DNA of 64,000 nt, taken from contig OY986972.1 of the NCBI GenBank assembly GCA_963920575.1, forward strand, positions 15,666,502 through 15,730,501, read 5' to 3'. The notes below the pieces were generated by a model. That model made no database searches and had not been told where the DNA came from. It was given only the letters and a program-made list of their open reading frames with translations. This document shows positions 33,273 through 45,159 of the stretch, in pieces; positions within the stretch are counted from its first letter, which is position 1; each line of letters opens with the position of its first letter. The DNA comes from Narthecium ossifragum (Eukaryota > Streptophyta > Magnoliopsida > Dioscoreales > Nartheciaceae). The position numbers were made by a program, and so were the translations under genes.

Positions 33273-34731
33273 TCAGGGATTCTGGGATCTCCATGGGTTC
33301 AAAGCATCATAAATCCTGGCTAATTCGGCCTGAAGCTCGTACGCCTTGCTCATCGCCAGAATAATGTCTCGAGAAGTTAGTACCTCCTGGTGCTTCCGCT
33401 CCATCCCTTCAATTGTAGATGTCAAAGCAGCTTTCTTCTCCTCAAGAGCGGTACTCTCCTCTGTCATATGCTTCAGGGCATGCTCTTCCACTTGCAATTG
33501 AACTCTGAGACCGCCCACCAGTTCCCCTTGAAGTCGCTGTCGTTCAAGAGCACGTAGGAGATTTCCTGTGACGACCACTCTCTCGGACTTGGCTGCCTCA
33601 ACTTTCGCAAGATATGTGGATGCATTGGCGTCATGTGCCTGTAATAAATCCTTTTTCCTGGCGAAGTTTCGTATCGCATGAATTTATCTGAGACAGAAGT
33701 AATTGCAAGACATTTCTTAGAGAAGTTGAGCCGAACTCCTGACTAGGCAATGCCGCAAGCAGGCGATTGATACGTTGCTCTAGCCCCTTAAAGTCTTGAG
33801 ACACGGCCGGGGCGGGTAGATAAAGTGACACCAGTCGCTTTTTGAGCTCCGCGTAGAAGTTGACGACCTGCTCATCCAAAGTAGCAAGCTTGGGCGAAAC
33901 AGCTGGCACGGAAGAAGCATCAACACCCACGCCGCCCAAAGCAGTCATTACTTCATCAAGAACAGGGGTGGCCACAGTCTCCTCAGGGATCACCACATGG
34001 GATGCGCCAAGTATTGTGTCACTGTAAGGAGCAATATCTTCATTCGTCGCTTCCTCAATAAAAACGTCTTCAGATTCAAGAGCAGAACCTACGAAACCAG
34101 GCATAGAGCACGCGCCGGATGCTTCGAAGCCCATGGGGACTGCCGTTTCTTCAACAGCAACATCAACAGGCACCGCCTCTTCAAAGGCAACATCCCGAGA
34201 AGCCGTCTTTTTAGCAGCACCATCTTCGTGCCCAGGTGCGTCACCAGTTGGGGTCGCCAGTTCGTCCTCAGCCTCAACAGTAGTCTCCCTGGAAGCAAGC
34301 ACTTGAGGAGAATCATACACCATCTTATCATCGGCAGCAACAATTTCTCCATCGAAATCTCCTACTTCGTCTTCAAATTGGAGTGTTCTTGCGGCAGTCT
34401 TGACAGGAGCAGGGGGGATATCCTCGAGAGCACCTATCACCTCCGTCGAAGCAAGATCCACTGGAGGACCTACGTGAACCCCCTGGGCGAGATCAACCTT
34501 GCGCCGTTTTCTTTTGGCACCTTTAGAAAGCCCTATGGCTGGAAGAGCAATGATCACTTGCTCCTTCAAACAAGCTGGCTGGTCCAAGGAAGAACCATTG
34601 CTCGGATTCAATACCCTTCACGCCAGCTGGCCTGGAGAAGAATCATCGTTGGGATGGGAGGTCTTCCGTTTCCTGACTGCTCGACGAGAGTGAGCAGTTT
34701 TCTCTTGGGAAGGAAGCTTGCTGGCAGCGCC
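33273..34731 (-). pseudogene. antisense gene of the Tat element, second exon: acidic linker and coiled coil
   Basis: On the - strand an acceptor (GATCTCAG, AG at 34733-34732) opens a frame beginning GAASKLPSQEKTAHSRR, with basic KGAKRKRRKVD likely nuclear. One TGA lies at 34620-34618. A long acidic, Ala/Glu/Val-rich stretch follows, then KLATLDEQVVNFYAELKKRL. A one-base shift in an A-run near 33655 leads into a Leu/Glu/Lys-rich coiled coil (AHDANASTYLAKVEAAKSER, LRALERQRLQGEL) ending IYDALNPWRSQNP. Phase 0 at the acceptor fits the donor at 35700, so this is probably the C-terminal exon of the PMD protein described at 35701-39221. Confidence 0.65.
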
Positions 34732-34940
34732 CTGAGATCAATGGAAAGCAAAGATACGAGATCAAGGAAACCCAAACGGGATGCAAGAAAAAAAAAGGAA
34801 AAAAGAGAAAGGAATTAAACTGAGAAGGAAATGGGGTGCAACGAGGGACTTCCCTACCTTTGTTTCCTTCCTCACTCTTGTCTTTCTTCCCACTGCCGTC
34901 TCCTGTTGTTCCTCTCCACTGTTCGTACATACCTATCAGC

Positions 34941-35455
34941 GAACCCATAAGCAGAGCATGACGAAGGAGAAGAAGAGCGTACATGCAGTTAAGTGTGTAA
35001 AGTCAGCAACATTACAGTCATTTGGCAGATCAAGATCGAACAAAACCACTGTTGCTTGGCAAAAAAGTGCAAGCACCATGGGTTGCTCGATGAACCCATG
35101 AACCGAGAAAAAAAAGGGGAGAATCAAAGGGGTGTAAGCAGAGCATGATGAAGGAGAAGAAGGGCATGCTAGCAGGTATATAAAGCCAACAATATTACAG
35201 TTATTTGGGCAAAGCAAGATCGATAACACCACCATTGCCTAGCAGAAAAAAAAAAATTTTGCAAGCACCATGGGTTGCTCGATGAACCCATGAACAGAGC
35301 ATATATTAAAGGGAAAAAGGAACCAAGGGAGAATACGTGCTCAGCACAGCGAAGAGGAGTGTGCAAACGAAATGTGAAGGCAGCAATATCCCAATGTTTG
35401 GCAAACAGAAATCATCAGCCAACACCATGGGTTGCTTGGTGAACCCATGAACAGA
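34941..35455. repeat. three imperfect repeats in the antisense-gene intron
   Basis: Three units of about 150-190 bp. Each contains GCAGAGCATGA.GAAGGAGAAG (weak in the third) and ends CACCATGGGTTGCT.G.TGAACCCATGA, which is itself a short inverted repeat. The ends fall near 35100, 35295 and 35452. They lie wholly inside the predicted 969-bp intron (35700-34732). Confidence 0.7.
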
Positions 35456-35649
35456 ACATACCCAGCCATTTCTCTGTTAAAAAAAAAAGAAACAGAGAAA
35501 GAAGAGGAGGGCTACATACGCGGCATATCAAGAAAAAAATAGAGAACATGTTCAGCAGGTTTGTAGCAAGTTCTACTAATGGCAGATATGGGTACAACTC
35601 CATCAGGGAGAGCATATGCTGGCAGCGGTATCAAATAAGGAGACAAGGA

Positions 35650-36753
35650 TCAAAAAAAAAATAATAGAAGAAGAAAGAGAAAAGTTGAAAAAGATGGTAC
35701 CTCTCGGATGGTTGCTGTCTTCTTCGAATTAGAGAAAATGTTCCAGCTTTGCCTCAGATCTTTCCTGAAAACGGCCCAGAAGGTCCGCTTAGATTTTTCG
35801 AGAGCGTCGATCCTGTTGGATGTTTCCTCGGCATTTGCACCACGTATGGATTCCCAGTAGTTAGTAATAATAACACTGCGATAGGAAAGGGCCTGCCTCT
35901 CCTCAAGTGACAACAGGCTATGAAGATCCCCACGGCGTAACATCGGCACCGTTTCAGTAAAAAATCCACGTGTCCGCTCCACCCACCACATCGTCCAAGA
36001 ATGGGAAAGTCTCCCAACACGGTCATCGGAGGGAATCAGGAACTTCTTTCCGGCATCTATCCGCATCAGATGATCCCAATGCGCAAGCATGACCCCATAG
36101 CGACGCTCCTCCAAAGGATGTCGCAGGCCCACTTTGGGGACACCCTGGTCAAGTCCAAACTGTCGTGCGGAGCGGTGGGGGTTGTAAGGCTCAGAATACA
36201 TCACCGAAGTTGCAGAAACCAGCCTCAAGGGGAGCATGCCTCGACGTATAGAGATGGCAAAACGCTCAGCCTTGCGAGAATTAAAGCTCTTCACAACATG
36301 CCACTCTACATCCTGTACTCCCCACAAAAACGGCCTAAGAAAGAAATTCCCCTTGATGTCGAGTCGGCTTCTGGCATCCGAAGCGGAGAAACTTCTGGGA
36401 ATGCGAAACATCAGGTGTTTCAAATCTAGCATGCTGGCCTTCCCGCATTCGATATCTGGAAGCTCCCATAATGGACTTATGCTGCCCAGGTAGACCCCTC
36501 GGAGATATCGGTATGCCCAACCCATCAGCAGATGAATAGCCCAACTCGTGCTCGCAAAGCCAGGTCCGGCGGGATGTAAACTCATTACTCTCAAACCCCT
36601 ATACAGGGAACACAATGCCGCTGGGGCCAATGAATATGCTCGTCCCATGGCCATCAAACTAGCTGGAACAAAGACCCCCGGGCGAATGCAAGGTTCTGAA
36701 TTTGGAACAGCAAAGTAACATATCCAAATAGAGAGAAAACCCGCCGTGTACAC
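35650..36753 (-). pseudogene. antisense PMD gene of the Tat element, C-terminal half of the plant mobile domain
   Basis: On the - strand the frame restarts at the solo-LTR junction and encodes TAGFLSIWICYFAVPNSEP, VFVPASLMAMGRAYSLAP and ALCSLYRGLR. This is the second half of the plant mobile domain (PMD, aminotransferase-like family). Further on is a Trp/Arg-rich region with VGRLSHSWTMWWVERTRGFF and a helical segment. A donor GAG|GTACC (GT at 35700-35699) follows TIRE, and the last 17 codons after it would be intron. The frame is compatible with the N-terminal half at 38425-39221 once the solo LTR and one TSD are ignored. PMD proteins include MAIL1/MAIN, which act in silencing and genome stability. 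Confidence 0.8.
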
Positions 36754-38424
36754 TGATGAATAAATTTTATATCTCGCAAGTATACGAATCGGTGCAATCA
36801 GTATAGTAGCAAGACGAGTATCGTACCCACATAGATTTGTAGAGATTATTAGAGTAAAACGCTAAAGAACACAAAAGAAAGAAAATAAGGGAAAATAGAA
36901 GATATGAGGTATCGAGAATAGAAGATCTAATAACGAAATAAGAAAATGATGAAAATATGATGGATGAATACTAAGGTTCCGATTTCACCATAACATCCTC
37001 ATTCTATGCATTGAATCAATCAAGATCTCAGTTTAATTCCAAGGGCTCGTTCTTCCGGTATGATGATCCGTTCGATCGCGGTCTTCACCAAGTACCCCCA
37101 ATTAACCCTAGTTAATGAACCCATAACTAAGTGTTAACCAAGAATCCATTACGCTCTGAAGAACACTTATGAACCAAGAATACTCTTAGCTTGAACCCGG
37201 CCTCGACATAAACTCATTCATTCATAGATCCTGCAAGATTAGGGAATGAACCCTTGCCCAATCTCACATAAAACAATCTATAATACTTTTATTGGCCAGA
37301 TAAAGGTATTTAAGATCTCAGTTATAATAATGAATGAAACAAGGAAAATAAACTGATTAAATAAATATGATCCAATAACATAGAATGATTCAGTTAGGGC
37401 TACATCGGTACCTTAGAGAAGAAACTAGCCACTCATGTTCACCATGAGGGCAACAAAACTAATGGAGAAATAAAGAAGAAATAAGAAAAGAAAACCAAGC
37501 CTGGAACCCTTCTCCTCGCCTCCAAACGCTGCCAAAAAGTCCTCCCCAAAAAATCCCTTTTGATAACCCTAAGTATCCTATTTATAGGCCTAAACTCGGG
37601 TTAAATCAAAACCGTTGATTTAATTCACTGGAAACGTAGGATCGATCGGACTTTAGGTGTTGGATCGATCCGTCTCATTAAAAACATCAATTCCTGGCTT
37701 CGCCCGAGCCCGATCGATCGAACTATAAGCGCTGGATCGATCGGATGCGTAAAAATCCATCTTCTCTGGCTATTATTGAGTCCGATCGATGGACGGATCG
37801 ATCGAACTCTGCTCCTCTAAAAAGCATATGTTCTGTCAACCTTTAATTCCCAAGTCCGATCGATCGGACTATGAGTGTTGGATCGATCGGTTGAGTAAAA
37901 ATCAGCTGTTTTTGGCTTTTCCCGAGTCCGATCGATCGGACCATTGGTGTCAGATCGATCGGACCCCTTTGGAGGGATGGAGAGATCGATCGGACTTCGT
38001 TCAGCCAAAAAAAATAGGTTCTGTCACGTTTCTGCGTAGTCCGATCGATCGGAGGATCGCTCGGACTTCCAGCTTATTTACTGTGCTGCCATTCAGACTG
38101 CGCCATCGGTACTAAAATTGCCGTAACTTCCTCTAGGAAACTCGGAATCACGAACCGTAAAATTCTCCAGAATCTAGACTTCAAGAGCTTTCCAACCATA
38201 TATGGGACATAATCTGATTCTTCATGAGCAGGTACAGATTAATCTTTAAAGTTGATCCATGCACTCTTTTCAGCTTCTTTTCTCCTTTTTCCTGTATTTT
38301 CCAAACAACTATGTGAAGCAACATATAGATATAAAAATAGGAATAAAGATGTTGATTAAAGATAATAATCTAGCAATTGAGATGGTTATAAGGCTATTTA
38401 GAGTGTACTTTCATGCACTCATCA
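36754..38424 (-). mobile_element. solo LTR of an Athila-family element inside the antisense PMD gene
   Basis: 1671 bp. On the - strand it starts TGATGAGTGCATG and ends TTTATTCATCA, flanked by a perfect 5-bp TSD TACAC (36749-36753 and 38425-38429). The 5' portion (about 38110-38255 on the + strand) is homologous to the LTRs at 43219 and 48385 (CCGTAAAATTCT.CAGAA, GAGCTTTC). The other end carries GAGTATCGTACCCACA and CTCGCAAGTATACGAATCGG, familiar in Athila-type LTRs. U3 (37640-38053) has about ten GATCGATC palindromes, mostly in pairs 23 bp apart. No internal region remains. Confidence 0.95.
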
Positions 38425-39221
38425 TACACTTTGTCATCAAAAGCTGAGCGTGGACTGAAGCCCTCACCCTTATAAAAGTGCTGCACCCATTCTCTAAAAG
38501 AGACCTTGTCTCGACCTTCAGCCAAATCTTCCCATATCTTCAGGAGATGGTATGCCGCAGAAGGATAAAGGGGCACATCTGCATTGCCCTTTTCACTGGT
38601 CGGCACGCTCTTCTCATCAGGAAAGTACTCTTCATACATGTCTCCTATAATAGAAAAGCCGCCAAGATGAAACTTGTCCGAGAGAGACACCGTCATCTCT
38701 CCATGCTGAAACATGAATGCATTCGTCTCTGGGTTCCACCTTTCCACCAAGCTGCGAAAGAGTTGCTCGTCGATGGAGTACCGACCCAAGGAACAAAAAA
38801 CCGCACCATAGATCCCCGACTTGCGGAAATTGGTAGACTCTGTCTTCATAACATCCCGACCCCATCCAATGTATCCAGCAGAAGGTTCATAAAGTCGGTG
38901 CTTGTAGTTCGCCCAATCCAGTCCTTCAGAGATAAGTCGATTGGTGAGACATGAAAGCGGCATTGGCGTCGGACCGGTCGCTATTGGTGAAAGCAACACG
39001 GCAGCAAAATGGGGCCATTTAGTGTCCTGAAAAACATCCCGCTGTTCAATCCTTCCTTCAGCGACGTCACAAGGTTTGGTATACGACTCCTCGCTTTCAT
39101 TCTTGACGACGAATATTTTCGATCGAGCCAACTGCCTCAAAGGAGTATGTGCTTCAACGTCTTTTGAAGAGGAGCTTGACATTTTGCTGAAAAGGAAGAG
39201 AGGAAAATAAAACAGCAGCAT
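38425..39221 (-). pseudogene. antisense PMD gene of the Tat element, N-terminal half
   Basis: Open on the - strand from 39221. The likely start is the Met at 39182 (MSSSSSKDVEAHTP); the earlier Met would add a hydrophobic leader-like stretch that is probably 5' UTR. The frame encodes SLVERWNPETNAFMFQHGEM then TVSLSDKFHLGGFSIIGD, the core PMD signature (L.ERW.PETN.F....GEMT.TL.D...L.GL...G). It is broken at the solo LTR (38424), where only a few LTR-derived codons follow. Introns are not evident in this half. Neighbours are the 3' LTR side upstream of the promoter and the integrase far downstream, on the opposite strand. Confidence 0.85.
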
Positions 39222-40604
39222 ATATCAACACACATGACACAGAAGAAAAGAAAGAAAAAATAAACAGGCAAGCAAAACACAAAGAAGCAGAGAAAAGAGG
39301 TGAGTTAGAAAAAAAAACAGAGCATGGCACGACGGGTGCCCACACCGCCGCCCAGTGATCCGGCAAGGATGAAACCTCGCGCCAGCGATGGCCGCCTTCA
39401 ATACAACATGTCTCCCATTTCCGTCCAAGCCCAAGCTTCCGTCGGACTTCCATCTCTTCCCCCGACGGAGGCCAGCACAGCGCCGTTCCTCTTGTCCGCT
39501 CTGTCAAGAAGGAACCCCTCCGCGAGCTCGGCATCAAGCCACACCCTCTGCTCCTGGTTTCCGCCACCAAAGCTTGGTTGGAGATCTTTATCACGCCGGC
39601 GCCGGCTTCCCTTCCTTCAATCCGCGACTCCCGCAAGCACGCCATCAGCAGTTCTCCATGAACCCATTACACCAGACTTGCTGCTCTCGCTGTGCCGGAC
39701 CTACTCGGACCCTGCACCGTTTCAGCACCCTCATCGTCCCAAACGAATGGCACCATGCCACTCCGGCTCAACGCCAATGGCTGCCATGAAGAAGAACCAG
39801 TGACCTCGACGTTGGATTTTCAAAAAAACAGAGAAAAGAACATGCCGATGGTGGAGACGCCATGCTTCAAAAACTACTGCTTGCTTCCGGCCAGCAAGGG
39901 CCAAACAAGGTTTCGAAAAAAAGATGAAACCCATACTTGGCGTTGAGCAAGGACAAGAGCCAAACAAAAAAAAAAAGGAAGAAGGAAAGAATACAGCGAC
40001 ATACATGCGAAGGAGAGAAAAAAAGAAGTTGCAGAAATTAAAGATTGGAAAAGAGGAAGAAGGGAACCTGACAAAGTTTGAAGTTTTCCCCCTCTACATG
40101 CTGCAAAGTCCTTCCGCTGCAAAATCTCGAGGGAAGGATGGGATCCAGTATTCCTCCGGCAAAAGCCCTTGAAAAAAAATAATAATAATAATAAATAATA
40201 AATAAATAACACATATGCCTAAACCCTAGGGCTCTATACATGGGGACACATAGATGGATGGAAGAAATCCGTCCTTTCTGAGAATGCTTGGCCATGTATA
40301 TACATGCATAGCCAATTACAAAAAAAAGGGACATGTCTGCTTGTTTTCTCAAGTAAAATAAAAAGAAAGGGGAAGAACAACATGCAAATATGCTCTGCTC
40401 ATGCAAGTATACATGGCATGAGTATCTTCGAGTCCTGCGCGTTCAAGTTACAAATTTCGCGCGCAGGCCTCAAAATCAAAAGAAAGAAGAATAATAATAA
40501 CACGTAAATATACTATGCTCATACAGGTATACAGGACATGGGTATTTTTTCGAGTCCTACGCGTTCAAGTTACAAATTTCACGCGCAGGCGTCGAGGGGG
40601 CATC
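39222..40604 (-). other. 5' region of the antisense gene, up to the polypurine tract
   Basis: On the - strand this would be promoter and 5' UTR of the PMD gene. It has purine-rich runs, a TAA/TAAA microsatellite near 40178-40208, and several medium open frames on both strands with no recognisable product. The polypurine tract GAGGGGGCATC (about 40594-40604) abuts the 3' LTR. Confidence 0.5.
40387..40590 (+). repeat. duplicated pre-PPT block
   Basis: About 80 bp ending CGCGTTCAAGTTACAAATTTC plus GCGCGCAGGC occurs at 40387-40468 and again at about 40508-40590, separated by a purine-rich AAGAAAGAAG..AATAATAATAA spacer. Only the second copy leads into the true polypurine tract. Confidence 0.85.
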
Positions 40605-42591
40605 TGTTGAAATCAATTTTGGCTAGGCCAAAAGGTCGCAGTAACCACTGTTTGTTTGAGCCAAAATAACATCAGATAGACTCAAGCAAGCTTAGAACAT
40701 ATTTGAAATGTCCGATAAATGCTTGTCCTAACTTCGATGGCATCCAGGGGCATTTGGGTAATTTCATCCGCCTAAGGGCGTATTGGGAATTTGGGCCAAA
40801 ATATAGGCCTGGACTCCCCATTACGTTCTACAACAACCTTGCATGGCTTTGATGGCAACCTAAATAAGCCATATGGACGCAGGGATATTCTAGTAATTTT
40901 ACTGAAACCTCTAGCCCCCAGGGGTATTTTGGGCAATTCACACCCTCAGGGTATAATTGTCTGAAAATTAACCATTCCACCCTCAAAATATTTTGGTCTG
41001 ACATATATGACCACTGAGGATGTTTTGGATAAAATCCCGGTAAATATTCAGAATTCAGATAAATATTCTATACAGGAGAAAATATTCACAGATGATTTAT
41101 CAAATCTGGACAAATATTTAAATGACAATGGACATGAGAAATATTCAAAATCGAGATTCGAACAGCACTTTCGAATTTCAAAAGATAAATTCGCCAAAAC
41201 AAAAATCAGGAAATCTCCATGGGCTGCATGGTTGGTCGTCCTTATACACGTCCATACCATATATATATATAATATATATATAAACCAGCCTCACTCGTCC
41301 ATACCATATAAATAAAAAAAAGAGAAATATATATAAACCAGCATCACCCGCCCATACCATATAAAAAATATATATAAAATCAACATCCCTTTGATCTCGT
41401 TGTAGCTATCCTTATACGAAAGGATGAGCAATCTTAAGGGCAATCAGCAGCCTTTGATTAAGGGATCCATGATCCCATTCCATACAAAGAGATAGGCCTC
41501 TCGTGCCTATAAATAGAGGAGTATGGCCTTGAGAAAAGGCTGGTCGGAGCTGGATTGAACGGGCTGAAGGCTGGTCTTGGCTGAAGGCATTGAAGCTTTG
41601 TCGGAGCTGGTCGAAGCTGGGTGGAAGAACGCTGAAGGCTGGTCTTGGCTGAAGGCATTGAAGCTTGGCTAAAGAAGAAGCTGGTTGAAGAAATCGAAGG
41701 AGAAGCTGAAGAGGAAACTGAAGAAGAGGGTTGAAGACGAAGAGGTTCTGGTGACGTTCCAAAGTTGCGCATCACCGGACGACGTAGATCCAGCCCACAC
41801 AGCCGGAACCCATTGAGACGCTCGCGTCTCTGGGTCGACGCTGTAGGAGGCTCGTCGATCCTGCGGCTCAACCTTCGCTCTCTTGCTTCTGCAGCTTGGA
41901 TCTCCAGCAAGGTTGCTCTAGCTTAGTTCCTCGCCAGCGACGGAGATCGAGCCAAGGCTCTCTCTCTCCCGGCGGCTTTGAAGACAAGCTTCCCCTGTTT
42001 TTGTTCTTGTTCAATGTTCCAGCCGGCGTTTGTTCCGTCTCCTTGGTGATCTCGCGGCGTAAGAACATCAACCCATTCTGGAGAGGGACAGCCACCATCA
42101 TCGTTCCGGCGACTGAAGCTCCAGCCGCTCACCGCACCTCTTTGGTTCCAACCAGCGCTCCCCTGTTCTAGCCGGTTCTAAGCTTCTTTTCTCCAAGCCG
42201 GCTTCATCAAACCCAGTTGCCACTCCTCCCACGACAATAGGAGTCGGATCTTGCTGGACGGTGTTCTCAAACATTTGCACAACAAAGCTCTCAAGCCCAC
42301 CGGATTTGAAGCCTCCTGCAGGAAGACCGGCGTGCATGGCGATGAAGGTGGTCTAAAGCCTCACGTGATGCATTTCTTTTGATCTTTTCTTTTATTATTA
42401 AATGTTTATTTTATTGGATCTAGAATCGGAGGTATTCCCTACGGGGATGTAAATGATGGATCTGTCGACTTGGCGATCGGCAGATCCAGGGGTGTGGTGC
42501 CTACAATTTCCTGAAATGAAATTAAATATGATTTGCTCAGAAATAAAATAGAGACCTCGTCCCAACGAGATCGACGTTTTATCCACGAACA
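40605..42591 (+). repeat. 3' LTR of the Tat element
   Basis: 1987 bp, from TGTTGAAATCAATTTTGG to TATCCACGAACA, followed directly by the TSD ACCGA. TATA box at 41507-41516. It has one 68-bp unit fewer than the 5' LTR. Confidence 0.95.
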
Positions 42592-42596
42592 ACCGA

Positions 42597-43116
42597 TTTA
42601 ACGGTACTTATGATTTTATTTTAATTGTTGTAAAGGATTACTTGCTACCCTAATAAAAGCATGAATCCTAGTCTTATTTTCTAACATAAAGAACTGTAAG
42701 TTTTGATATTTGGAATAGTAAAAATTTACAATCATATGTTGTGTGTAGAATGGCTGGAGTGGATCAACAGCAAAGATCTCAAACGGTTCACCCACCATCG
42801 ACTCAGCTACATGGATCACCGGCCGGAGTGGAGGCATGGACATCACCGGAAACCTAGAAAGCCCCCCACCAGCGAGAGAGCGAACAAGGAGAGAAGGGGC
42901 TTCAACGGCTACTTGAGGATAGTTGTGGGCTGAGTGGATCGACAGCGAAGAGACAAAGTTTCACCCACAAATGACTTGGCGGACTGGATCAACATGCGAG
43001 TGGCCTCACGGATCATCGTCGGAGACCGGGAAAGCCCACCAACGAGAGAGAGAACAATGAGAGAAGAGGCTTTCCAATAGCTACTTAATCATGGATGCTC
43101 GGTTGGTGGTGACAAT
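42597..43116. other. intergenic, unassigned; short tandem duplication
   Basis: Starts with the putative stop and 3' UTR of the host exon described at 22127 (AATAAA near 42653). About 42755-43080 contains two diverged copies of a block with GTGGATC.ACAGC.AAGA and ACCGG.AAGCCC.CCA.CGAGAGAG. No recognised product. Confidence 0.4.
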
Positions 43117-43218
43117 TGTTGGCCGGATGGGTGCTGGAGGCCTAGGTTGCGGCCCAATGGGCTGCAGGCCCAGACAGTAACTCCCTTTTGATTTTACCCT
43201 GGCTGCTGGGCTGGGTAC

Positions 43219-44876
43219 TGATGAGACGTAAAAAGTACACAAGTTAACCCCTTAATTTACCTTTATTAGTCTTCGAGCAAGGTATTTCTAATAATCTTCA
43301 TGGTATTTCAGGTACAAGAGCCTTCAAAAGAAATTAGATCAACATTGGAGCGTAAACGAGCCTATTCGAGCACATTTAGGTACATGGGTCAACTTCAAAG
43401 ATTAAACTGTATCTTCTCAGGAAGAACCAGATAATGTGCCATATATCATTAGAAAGCTCTGGAAGTCTAGTTTCTGAAGAATTTTACGGTTCATGATTCC
43501 GAGTTTCCTAGATGAAGTTATGGCATTTTTCGTACCAATGCGCAGTGCTGAATGGCAAAAGAGATAATATGCAGAAAAGAAGATCGATCCTCTATGTATA
43601 AAAGATCGATCCCTTTTGCACATTTTTCAGAAACAGAACGCAACATTCTCTAGGATCGATCTCCATCTACTAGAGGATCGATCCTCGTCGGGGCGCAGCC
43701 AGAACTCAAGAGCAAAGATCGATCCTTTACCCTATAAGGATCGATCCTTTTGTGCCAGCCGAGCAAAATCAATGGTCCAGATCTAATCCGAGTGGGGGAT
43801 GCTTGCAGGCTATAAATAGACCCCTTTTGGGGGATTTTGGGGATTCCTTTGGACAAGAAGAGGCTAAGAAAAGGGGTAATCCCCTTAGGCAAGGAAGGGA
43901 GCTCTCATCCAAGAGGGAGCAGATTGATGAAGAAGAGGATCCATCTCTTCTCCATGGCTTCTCCATCAAAGATGAGTAGCTAATCTATTTACCTAGTGGA
44001 ATACCATGATGTTTTAGGTTTTCTTTATAGTTTTCTTTGGATTTTTAGATGTTGTAAACCCTATTGAGACAAGATTGTATAGATTTATGTTTCATTTATC
44101 ATCTTTGTAGTTGGATTCTAATGTTGGATGGATGGATTCTTTGGTTTGCATAAGCTAAAACCTTGTGCCCAATAGGTGTTTGTTGATATTCCCCAATGAG
44201 TAGGTTGTGCTAGAACTATGACCACTTGTGTTGAAGGGAGTCTTGGCTCTAGGTTAGGGACTTGATTGTGCTAGAACCACTCCAATCCACATCTAACCTA
44301 GCATCTATCCTATCTTTTATAGTGTTTTGGATTCGAGATGTTAGAACCACCTCAATCCATTACCATATTCCATACAACCCAATTCCTTGTGACGAGATGA
44401 TCCTAACCCGACCTCTCGTTAGCGATGATCGTAGCTAATCCCTCGATCATCGACTTTCTAGCATACACCTAGTGCGACGTATAGTCCTTAACCGGCTATT
44501 CTTTAGCGACGACCTTTGTTAGCCACAAGGTAGTCGATATTGTAGTGTCTCGATAGAATTGCGCATCTTGATCCATTAGAAAGCTACGATTGAGCCTAAT
44601 CCGGATTGGGATTCCCTAGGACCTCTCTCTATCCATTGAATCATTTACATGTTTTCTTAGTTTTCTTATCATAAAACCCAAAAACCATCTATTTCATTAT
44701 CATTGTAGGGACACTTAGATTGAGATTAGTAGTTTAATTGTTTCCATACGCATTCCCTGTGGATTCGACTCGAACTCACCGCTAGCTACCCCCAAAGGTA
44801 GTTAGTTAAGAGTTTGATTATAAATTTCTAATTTTGATCGGGCGCGTTAAGCCGCGACACTTTCCACGTCCCATCA
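43219..44876 (+). repeat. 5' LTR of the Athila-like element
   Basis: TGATGAGACGTAAAAAG to CACGTCCCATCA. TATA box CTATAAATAGA at 43810-43820. Upstream of it lie three pairs of GATCGATC palindromes at about 43582, 43655 and 43716, each pair offset by exactly 22 bp. Confidence 0.95.
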
Positions 44877-44882
44877 AAATTT

Positions 44883-44900
44883 TGGCGCCGTTGCCGGGGA
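44883..44900 (+). promoter_or_regulatory. primer-binding site of the Athila-like element
   Basis: TGGCGCCGTTGCCGGGGA starts 6 bp after the LTR end. This is the site usual in Athila and related plant gypsy elements, complementary to the 3' end of a host tRNA (commonly given as tRNA-Asp). Confidence 0.85.
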
Positions 44901-45159
44901 ATTGCTTTAGGAAATGATTGAAGTGCTTTGCTTAATCTACTGTTTCTTGTAAATATCTTCAATTTTAAATTTTGCTTCATATCTCTAAAAAAAAAATAGA
45001 GAGTTGTACTTACAATTGCTATATCTTTGTGTTGATAGGAGACGCCTTCGGCAAGACTTCGACGATCAAGATCGGCGACTGACGTCTCGTGCTTGGACCG
45101 GCCCATTGTAAAGTATTTCTACCTTTTGGCTTGGTCCTTGTTTATGTGATAGTACATAC

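Larger units (their letters stand above)
22311..42591 (+). mobile_element. Tat-lineage Ty3/gypsy retrotransposon, full length but defective
   Basis: A 20.3-kb element flanked by a perfect 5-bp TSD ACCGA (22306-22310 and 42592-42596). Order: 5' LTR, primer-binding site, ORF1, gag-pro, RT, RNase H, a second RNase H, integrase, a long antisense gene, polypurine tract, 3' LTR. The extra RNase H and an antisense ORF between integrase and 3' LTR are Tat-lineage traits. The LTRs differ mainly by one 68-bp repeat unit plus scattered substitutions (I count about 14 in the first 620 bp), so it is old enough to decay but not ancient. Stops, a frameshift and a nested solo LTR disable it. Confidence 0.95.

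Noticed and set aside
39324..39803. 159-codon + strand frame beside the PMD gene
   Set aside because: Low-complexity Pro/Ser/Arg translation, overlapping frames open on both strands, and located where the antisense 5' UTR should be.
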